DNA from: Actinomycetota bacterium
Lineage (GTDB): Bacteria > Actinomycetota > Actinomycetes > Nanopelagicales > Nanopelagicaceae
Assembly: GCA_009705075.1 (NCBI GenBank)
Contig: WLCY01000015.1
Location: 1 to 8,782 of the forward strand
DNA: 8,782 bases
Reading direction: 5' to 3'
A program made the translations under genes and the position numbers. Of this stretch, positions 4,052-8,782 are shown in pieces (position 1 is the stretch's first letter; each line of letters begins with the position of its first letter). The notes below the pieces were generated by a model, which was not told where the DNA came from, did not search any database, and worked only from the letters and a program-made list of their open reading frames with translations.

Positions 4052-5419
4052 GGATTTAGGAATAACGACACTCCAGCCAAGTTCATTGGTTAATCTCTCC
4101 TGCATATGTTCTTGGCCTTCAACTTCGCCATGTACTACATAGGCTTTCTTCGGCCTCTTAACCTGTTTAAGCCAGGTGATTAGTTCATCTGAATCCGCGT
4201 GAACAGAGAAACATTCAACATTAGTAATGTGAGCGTTCACAGGAATTAACTCACCATGAATTTTTATCTCCTTCGCGCCATCGTCAAGGAACCGACCCCG
4301 AGTACCGACCGCTTGGTAACCCACAAGAATTACAGTGTTCTTAGAGTTTGGCAGCATGTTTGCTAGGTGGTGAACGACTCGGCCACCTGTAGCCATACCG
4401 CTCGCCGAGATAATTATCGCAGAAGTGTTAATTTCATTTATTGCCTTCGACTCTTCGGTCGTGGCCATCTGATGCAGAGCGCCTGCATCGAAGGGATCTT
4501 CATTCGCAAACCGATCTGAAACTCCACTTCGTATTTCAACAGAGCGGGCTGAAATTGCTTCGCGATAGAGATTTAGGGCAGAGAGCGCCATAGGAGAGTC
4601 AGCGTAAATCGGAATTTCAGGAATTTTTTTTGTAAGGATTAATTCCTTCAGAGCCATCAGAATTACTTCTGTGCGATCAACAGCAAATGCCGGAATCAAG
4701 ATTGCTCCACCGCGCGCAATCGCATCGTTGATTTCTTTTGCAAAGGTTTCAGGGGGCGTTTCGTGAACGCGATCTCCGTAAGTGGATTCTGTTACTACTA
4801 CATCGAACTCTTCCTTTGGTGGAGCATCGGGATTTGAAAGTAGGGGGTGGTTATTGCGTCCAAGATCGCTGGTGAAGAGAAATTTTTTTCCAGCAACTTC
4901 AACAACTACAAAGCTCGATCCTAAAATATGTCCTGATGGGTAAAAGGTCACGAATGCATCAGGAGCAATTTGCTCTCTAGAATGAAAGGGACGCTCACGT
5001 AGATGATCAATAGCTTTCTCAGCATCGTCTAGGTTGTACAAAGCTTTCGGATCTTTATGTGATGAATAACCCTTCTTGGCTGCGAATTTCGCATCATCCA
5101 TCTGAAGTCGCGCGGAGTCGCGAAGTATGATCTTTGTTATGTCGTTTGTATAGCGGGTTCCGTAAATCTCTTTATAGAAACCCTGCTTCACAAGTGCCGG
5201 CAAATAACCTGAGTGATCGAGGTGGGCATGGGTTAATACGACTGCATCAATTTCTTTGGCATCTACTGCTAGTGGATCCCAGTTGCGACGCTGAACAGAT
5301 TTGACTCCTTGGAAGAGTCCGCAATCCACCAAAATCTTGCTCTGTTCGCTTGAAATCAAAAATCGGCTGCCAGTAACAGTGTCCGTCGCTCCCAGAAACG
5401 CGATCTTCACTTCGCTCAT
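4031..5419 (-). CDS. Beta-CASP metallo-beta-lactamase family RNase-like protein
   Basis: 462 residues, the usual length of bacterial MBL-fold proteins of the CPSF73-like beta-CASP group. Zinc site motifs in order: 'DTVTGSRFLI' at the N-terminus, D32, H64-A-H66-L-D68-H69, H164 in 'PSGHILGSS', and D185 in 'LFTSDLGR'. The beta-CASP domain spans about 200-395, with 'TESTYGDR' and 'SASGMATGGRVVHHL'. The C-terminal RMMBL part holds H407 in 'SVHADSDEL' and H430 in 'VVHGE'. Known members are zinc-dependent endo- or exoribonucleases acting in the cytoplasm; the RNA target cannot be predicted here. The start (CAT at 5417-5419) is supported by a -10-like TAGCCT 6 nt upstream on the minus strand, which fits a leaderless mRNA. 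It is divergent from the P-type ATPase gene. Confidence 0.92.
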   Translation of the reverse strand: MSEVKIAFLGATDTVTGSRFLISSEQSKILVDCGLFQGVKSVQRRNWDPLAVDAKEIDAVVLTHAHLDHSGYLPALVKQGFYKEIYGTRYTNDITKIILRDSARLQMDDAKFAAKKGYSSHKDPKALYNLDDAEKAIDHLRERPFHSREQIAPDAFVTFYPSGHILGSSFVVVEVAGKKFLFTSDLGRNNHPLLSNPDAPPKEEFDVVVTESTYGDRVHETPPETFAKEINDAIARGGAILIPAFAVDRTEVILMALKELILTKKIPEIPIYADSPMALSALNLYREAISARSVEIRSGVSDRFANEDPFDAGALHQMATTEESKAINEINTSAIIISASGMATGGRVVHHLANMLPNSKNTVILVGYQAVGTRGRFLDDGAKEIKIHGELIPVNAHITNVECFSVHADSDELITWLKQVKRPKKAYVVHGEVEGQEHMQERLTNELGWSVVIPKSNQTFSV

Positions 5420-5425
5420 GTCGCA

Positions 5426-5465
5426 AGGCTACCGCAATGAGACTGCGAGAGAATGGAACTACGCT
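5426..5465. promoter_or_regulatory. Divergent leaderless promoters between MBL and P-type ATPase genes
   Basis: On the minus strand, TAGCCT (plus-strand AGGCTA, 5426-5431) lies 6 nt before the ATG of the MBL gene. On the plus strand, ATGAGA (5437-5442), 17 nt and TACGCT (5460-5465) lie 6 nt before the ATG at 5472. Both -10 boxes match TAnnnT and both spacings fit leaderless starts. The -35 boxes are weak. Confidence 0.4.
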
Positions 5466-5471
5466 TATCTT

Positions 5472-7256
5472 ATGGGCGTACGAACAACCAATAGCGTTCT
5501 ACTTATTTCCACACTTGGAACATTGATACTTGGGTTCACTAAAGATTTCTACTGGATTGCATCTGGGCTTATCGGCCTTATTCCGGCGACGATCTGGTTT
5601 GTTCGAGATTTGCGCAATAAATCAATGGGGTCCGATGTTCTAGCAGTTCTCTCGCTTCTCAGCACTTTATTGACTGGTGAATTGTTTGCTGCTTCTGTAA
5701 TCGCATTGATGCTCGCATCGGGTCGTGTACTTGAAAGTTGGGCGATTGGTCAGGCAGAGCGACAACTTAAATCGCTACTTGCGCGAATGCCTCGCAATGT
5801 AAATCGAATTAAGAGTGATGGAACACTAGAACAAATCAAGATTGAAGAAATTATAATTGGTGACAGATTACTTATACGCACGGGAGAGATTACTCCGGCT
5901 GATGGTCGACTTACAATCGCAGCAACACTAGATGAATCAGCTCTTACTGGAGAACCACTTCCCATACAACGAGGTATTAATGAAGAAATTTCTAGTGGTG
6001 TACTCAATGCCGGTGCACCTTTTGAATACATTGCAACGACAACTTCAGAGAACAGCACGTATGAAGGAATAATAAAGTTAGTCAAATCGGCTCAAGCCAA
6101 ATCAGCACCTGGAGTTCGTCTTGCGAATAAATGGGCACTGCGATTTGTGCCCGTGGCACTTTCTGTCGCTGCTCTTGCTTGGCTTTTATCTGGAGATATT
6201 GATCGTGCGGTTGCGGTCTTAGTTGCCGCAACTCCATGTCCACTAATTCTTGCGGTGCCAATCGCAATCGTGGCTGGACTTTCGCAATCGGCGAAGAATG
6301 GCGCAGTTATAAAAGGCGGCGGAATCCTTGAGCTCTTAAGCCGCACAGAGATAGTTCTTCTAGATAAGACAGGAACGCTGACCCATGGGGGACCGGCGAT
6401 CTCCGCAGTAGAAGGTGCTCCCGGTTTCACCAATGATGAGGTCATTCGGCTTGCCGCAAGTGTTGATCAATACAGCCCACACATCGTCGCGAAATCTATT
6501 GTGGAATATGCCAAAAATAGAGGTCTTCTAATTTCGGCTGCCACCAAAATTTCTGAAGTACCTGGCCACCAGATATCAGGGCTTGTTGAAGGTAGTGAAA
6601 TTATTGTTGGTCAGTTGACTGTAGCCCGCCCCGATTGGTTTACATTTTCCAAACCACTAATTGTTGCAGTAAGAAGAAATAACGAACTCATCGGCGTAAT
6701 TGGCTTGGAAGACCCGATTCGCCCTGAATCAAAAGCGATGATTTCAGCGCTTAGAAATGCCGGTGTTTCATATGTCGCACTTGTTACGGGCGATCGCGAT
6801 GAAACTGCGCAGGAAGTTGCAAATACTCTTGGAATCACCGAAGTCTTTGCGAGATCTTCCGCTGAAGACAAATTAAGAATTACTCTAAATGCAATGTCCG
6901 CCTCAACAGGCGCGGTCATAGTTGTCGGCGATGGCATCAACGATGCACCGGCTCTTGCTGCTGCTCATGTGGGAGTTGCAATGGGTGCGCGAGGCGCTTC
7001 AGCTGCTAGCGAAGCAGCAGACGTCATCATTGTTGATGATTCCATTGACAGATTAATTCGCGCAATTCGAATCTCAAAGCGTGCCCGACGCAAGGCGCTA
7101 GAAGCAGCAGGAATCGGAATGGCACTTTCTTGTGTAATCATGGCAACTGGCGCATTTGGAATTTCCAGCGCAAGCCAAGGTGCTGTTGCACAAGAAATTA
7201 TCGATGTAATTGCAATTCTGTGGGCACTTACAACTTTAAAGAAAGTTAAGTTCTAG
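5472..7256 (+). CDS. Heavy-metal-translocating P1B-type ATPase (TPC motif, no N-terminal metal-binding domain)
   Basis: 594 residues from the ATG at 5472. The frame stays open upstream into the antisense of the MBL gene, and an ATG at 5418 would add 18 residues. I prefer 5472 because it follows a good -10 box. Landmarks, numbered from 5472: paired N-terminal helices, actuator loop 'LTGEPLP' (T159), membrane motif 'ATPCPLILAVPIA' (C256), phosphorylation site 'DKTGTLT' (D298), 'SPHIVA' in the nucleotide-binding domain where P1B pumps usually have SEHP, hinge 'GDGINDAPAL' (G486), and two C-terminal helices. It exports a metal from the cytosol using ATP. TPC replaces the CPC of the main Cu and Zn/Cd pumps, and there is no HMA or His-rich N-terminus, so the ion is uncertain. 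Its stop shares the CTAG at 7253-7256 with the convergent gene. Confidence 0.93.
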   Translation: MGVRTTNSVLLISTLGTLILGFTKDFYWIASGLIGLIPATIWFVRDLRNKSMGSDVLAVLSLLSTLLTGELFAASVIALMLASGRVLESWAIGQAERQLKSLLARMPRNVNRIKSDGTLEQIKIEEIIIGDRLLIRTGEITPADGRLTIAATLDESALTGEPLPIQRGINEEISSGVLNAGAPFEYIATTTSENSTYEGIIKLVKSAQAKSAPGVRLANKWALRFVPVALSVAALAWLLSGDIDRAVAVLVAATPCPLILAVPIAIVAGLSQSAKNGAVIKGGGILELLSRTEIVLLDKTGTLTHGGPAISAVEGAPGFTNDEVIRLAASVDQYSPHIVAKSIVEYAKNRGLLISAATKISEVPGHQISGLVEGSEIIVGQLTVARPDWFTFSKPLIVAVRRNNELIGVIGLEDPIRPESKAMISALRNAGVSYVALVTGDRDETAQEVANTLGITEVFARSSAEDKLRITLNAMSASTGAVIVVGDGINDAPALAAAHVGVAMGARGASAASEAADVIIVDDSIDRLIRAIRISKRARRKALEAAGIGMALSCVIMATGAFGISSASQGAVAQEIIDVIAILWALTTLKKVKF

Positions 7257-7795
7257 CTATTCAAGCCTAAATTATCAAGAATAAATCTGACTCTATCTTT
7301 TGGTGGTAAGACCGGAACCATGACCACAGGCTCACTCCGTTTTCGATAGGTTTCGATTATCAACTTGTGGAGCGCTTTTTGGGCTTCTGCATCTTCAGTC
7401 CGTGCATAATCCTTATCAAGTGGAAGAAGGTCCATGATGAAAATCTTCTTGTATAGGCGCTGGTCTAAGTATTCAATTAATTTTTCATCTGGTGAAAGAT
7501 TGAAGTATTCATAATAAGCCAACTCATCAGGCAAGCCACGATCTAAGAAGACAAGTTCTAGCGGATCAAGTCTACGTTCTAAATCAATCTGTAGGTTAAG
7601 CACTTTATGTTGAAACTGTCTTTGATTCGATCGTATCTCTTCCGTGCTTCGCCCATTCATTCTTTGTAAATCAATGTAATGCCGGGCAAGTTCTACGGTG
7701 GTTTGATAGCCCATATCTTTTAGAAGGCGAATGACCGTTGATTTACCCGAGCTCGGCCCCCCTGTGATTACGCACCAATTTGTTTGTATACCCAC
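7253..7795 (-). CDS. AAA_28-like P-loop ATPase/kinase-like protein
   Basis: 180 residues from a GTG start (plus-strand CAC, 7793-7795). The start is supported by a ribosome site AGAGGA (plus-strand TCCTCT, 7803-7808) 7 nt upstream. The Walker A loop 'GGPSSGKST' is at residues 12-20, followed by 'VELARHYID' (34-42) with the conserved Glu and Arg. 'LVFLDRGLPDELAYY' (81-95) carries the Walker B-like Asp and the DRG-x-PD motif. This order matches the AAA_28 family related to NadR-type and nucleoside-kinase-like P-loop proteins, for which phosphotransfer to a small molecule is a reasonable guess. The substrate is unknown. It is cytoplasmic, with no signal or transmembrane segment. It converges on the P-type ATPase gene with a 4-nt overlap and is divergent from the next membrane protein, so it is probably a single-gene unit. 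Confidence 0.85.
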   Translation of the reverse strand: MGIQTNWCVITGGPSSGKSTVIRLLKDMGYQTTVELARHYIDLQRMNGRSTEEIRSNQRQFQHKVLNLQIDLERRLDPLELVFLDRGLPDELAYYEYFNLSPDEKLIEYLDQRLYKKIFIMDLLPLDKDYARTEDAEAQKALHKLIIETYRKRSEPVVMVPVLPPKDRVRFILDNLGLNS

Positions 7796-7909
7796 CTTCT
7801 AATCCTCTCATCACTAGAACTTGAAAGGCAGACACCCTATTTAATTTCCATCTTTTAGTTTAGCCTTTTCTTCAGGGAGATTGAGACACGGATATAGGAG
7901 AATTAGTGC

Positions 7910-8362
7910 ATGGACAGAGTAAAGAGACTCAATCAGATTGATTATGTAACGGGCATTATTGGCGCAATGATGCTGATTGTATATTGGTTGATCATTGCAA
8001 CGCTTCCCGACTTTTTCTTTGTTAACCCAACAGGTGAAGAATTGCAGATCAGGCGGGCAGAACTAATTCTCTCGACTCTCGGTTGGATTCTTATGTCTAC
8101 AGTGGCACCGATAGCCTTATTTCTTTATGCATCTGGTTTTCACAAAGCTAGACACATACTTCCCTATACAGCGCTTATTTGGCCCGTTAGTCTTCTAATC
8201 TCACAGGCAACTGTTTACATTTTAGACGGATCGTTCTACTTTGATTATCTCTTTAAGTTTCCAATTTTCATCTATACAGATATTGTTTTACCAATTTTTA
8301 TTCTAATGATTTGGCACGATCTTCGGGAGAATTTTTCCGGTAAAGAGCTCGAGGTAAATTAA
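7910..8362 (+). CDS. Four-helix integral membrane protein, unknown function
   Basis: 150 residues that I cannot assign to a named family. Four hydrophobic segments are predicted at about 13-32, 52-74, 83-105 and 116-136. Between helices 1 and 2 is a polar stretch '[13 protein letters not shown]' (39-51). The C-terminus '[15 protein letters not shown]' is charged and probably cytoplasmic. The ribosome site AGGAG (7896-7900) ends 9 nt before the ATG. The last codons hold GAGG, which may serve as the ribosome site for the collagen-like gene that begins 1 nt after the stop; this suggests translational coupling and a shared operon. No catalytic or binding motif is visible. It could assist export or anchoring of the collagen-like protein, but only gene order supports that. 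Confidence 0.75.
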   Translation: MDRVKRLNQIDYVTGIIGAMMLIVYWLIIATLPDFFFVNPTGEELQIRRAELILSTLGWILMSTVAPIALFLYASGFHKARHILPYTALIWPVSLLISQATVYILDGSFYFDYLFKFPIFIYTDIVLPIFILMIWHDLRENFSGKELEVN

Positions 8363-8363
8363 A

Positions 8364-8782
8364 TTGGCAAAATTGGCAAAAATCGCGAAGGCAATCCAAA
8401 TAGTAAAACTAGTGCCTAAGTTAAAAATCCAACGCACACGTATGAGCGGATGGACAATAATCACTTTTATCTTTATTGGACTCGTAACCCTCGCACTTTC
8501 GCAAGCCATGTCGGGAAATACTGCATCTGCAATTCAAGTTAAGTTATATAAAGCACCATCAATGGGAGCTAGCAACGAAGGCACTCAAGTGCCCGAGGCT
8601 CCTGGGGAAACCCAAAATGGAGAAATCCAAACAGGTGCAACAGGCGATCAAGGTGCAACAGGTGCAACAGGTGCAACAGGTGCAACAGGCGATCAAGGTG
8701 CAACAGGTGCAACAGGTGCAACAGGTGCAACAGGCGATCAAGGTGCAACAGGTGCCAAAGGCGATCAAGGTGCAACAGGTGC
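8364..8782 (+). CDS. Collagen-like Gly-X-Y repeat surface protein, 3' truncated
   Basis: The frame runs from TTG at 8364 to the right edge (139 complete codons) with no stop, so the C-terminus is missing. The TTG start is supported by GAGG (8351-8354) 9 nt upstream and by tight coupling to the preceding gene; an ATG at 8442 is the alternative. A basic N-terminus ([10 protein letters not shown], then K/R) leads to a hydrophobic segment at about residues 30-48 ('[17 protein letters not shown]'), either a signal peptide or a type II anchor. A polar, Glu- and Pro-containing spacer follows. From residue 91 the sequence is pure Gly-X-Y: GAT, GDQ and one GAK triplet. Such tracts form collagen triple helices on bacterial surfaces, and the Thr in Y position is a likely glycosylation site. 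Minus-strand frames here that encode CCT or HLL repeats are antisense shadows of this tract. Confidence 0.85.
   Translation, partial: MAKLAKIAKAIQIVKLVPKLKIQRTRMSGWTIITFIFIGLVTLALSQAMSGNTASAIQVKLYKAPSMGASNEGTQVPEAPGETQNGEIQTGATGDQGATGATGATGATGDQGATGATGATGATGDQGATGAKGDQGATG
8634..8782 (+). repeat. Gly-X-Y coding tandem repeat with 45-bp higher order
   Basis: Nine-base triplet units (GGTGCAACA = GAT, GGCGATCAA = GDQ) are arranged as GAT-GDQ-(GAT)4-GDQ-(GAT)4[15 protein letters not shown]. The 45-bp block GDQ-(GAT)4 occurs twice without any base change (8643-8687 and 8688-8732). The absence even of silent changes points to recent expansion, so the tract is probably length-variable between strains. 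Confidence 0.95.

Noticed and set aside
3288..4086. Minus-strand ORFs antisense to the exported protein and Rieske genes
   Set aside because: Low-complexity antisense frames without start signals. The opposite frames have signal peptides and family motifs.
5750..6940. Several minus-strand ORFs inside the P-type ATPase
   Set aside because: Shadows of a long gene with all catalytic motifs intact on the plus strand.
7796..7909. Promoter for the membrane protein at 7910 (TTGAAA at 7821 with TATTTAAT at 7838)
   Set aside because: The spacing between the boxes is far shorter than 17 nt; no convincing pair was found in this 114-nt divergent gap.
8559..8775. Minus-strand ORFs with CCT and HLL repeats
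   Set aside because: They are the antisense translation of the Gly-X-Y repeat; their periodicity is fully explained by the collagen-like gene.

Overview
The window looks like a chromosomal stretch from a small-genome, low-to-moderate GC actinobacterium, most plausibly a freshwater planktonic lineage of the acI/Nanopelagicales type. This is an inference from protein style, AT-leaning codon use, very tight gene packing and several starts with a good -10 box 6-7 nt upstream and no Shine-Dalgarno (leaderless mRNAs). No phage, transposase, integrase or CRISPR sequence is visible.

Layout. (1) 1-511: the C-terminal half of an NAD-dependent epimerase/dihydroflavonol-reductase-like SDR, cut by the left edge. 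(2) 543-1360: an XRE-type regulator and a four-helix membrane protein in a two-gene operon; its promoter is overlaid with palindromes that look like autoregulatory operators. (3) 1361-1893: a gene-free but structured 533-nt region. It holds two near-identical units exactly 90 nt apart, each with an extended -10 box and a perfect 10-bp hairpin, then a 75-nt cloverleaf tRNA-like gene, then a strong hairpin with a GAGA loop. (4) 1894-3991: four same-strand genes for exported proteins: a His-rich membrane protein, a DUF305 protein, a protein resembling HtaA-type domains, and a Tat-exported Rieske protein. (5) 4031-7256: divergent genes for a beta-CASP metallo-beta-lactamase RNase-like protein (minus) and a P1B-type metal ATPase (plus). 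(6) 7253-7795 (minus): a P-loop ATPase/kinase-like protein. (7) 7910-8782: a four-helix membrane protein followed by a collagen-like repeat protein that starts at TTG and runs off the right edge.

How the parts may work together. The His-rich protein, the DUF305 protein with its Met/His linker, and the Rieske protein suggest an envelope module for metal (copper-like) handling or redox. The P1B ATPase nearby fits metal export but is a separate transcription unit. These roles are inferred from families.

The most unusual part is 1416-1730. The tRNA-like gene has an acceptor stem with the alanine identity features (G3:U70, A73) but an ACC anticodon, which would read a glycine codon. The predicted 5' end of the second hairpin unit carries 13 nt perfectly complementary to the anticodon loop and the 3' side of its stem. 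This could be a small RNA acting on a non-standard tRNA, or the debris of duplication and inversion around a decaying tRNA. Expression data and homologues would decide.
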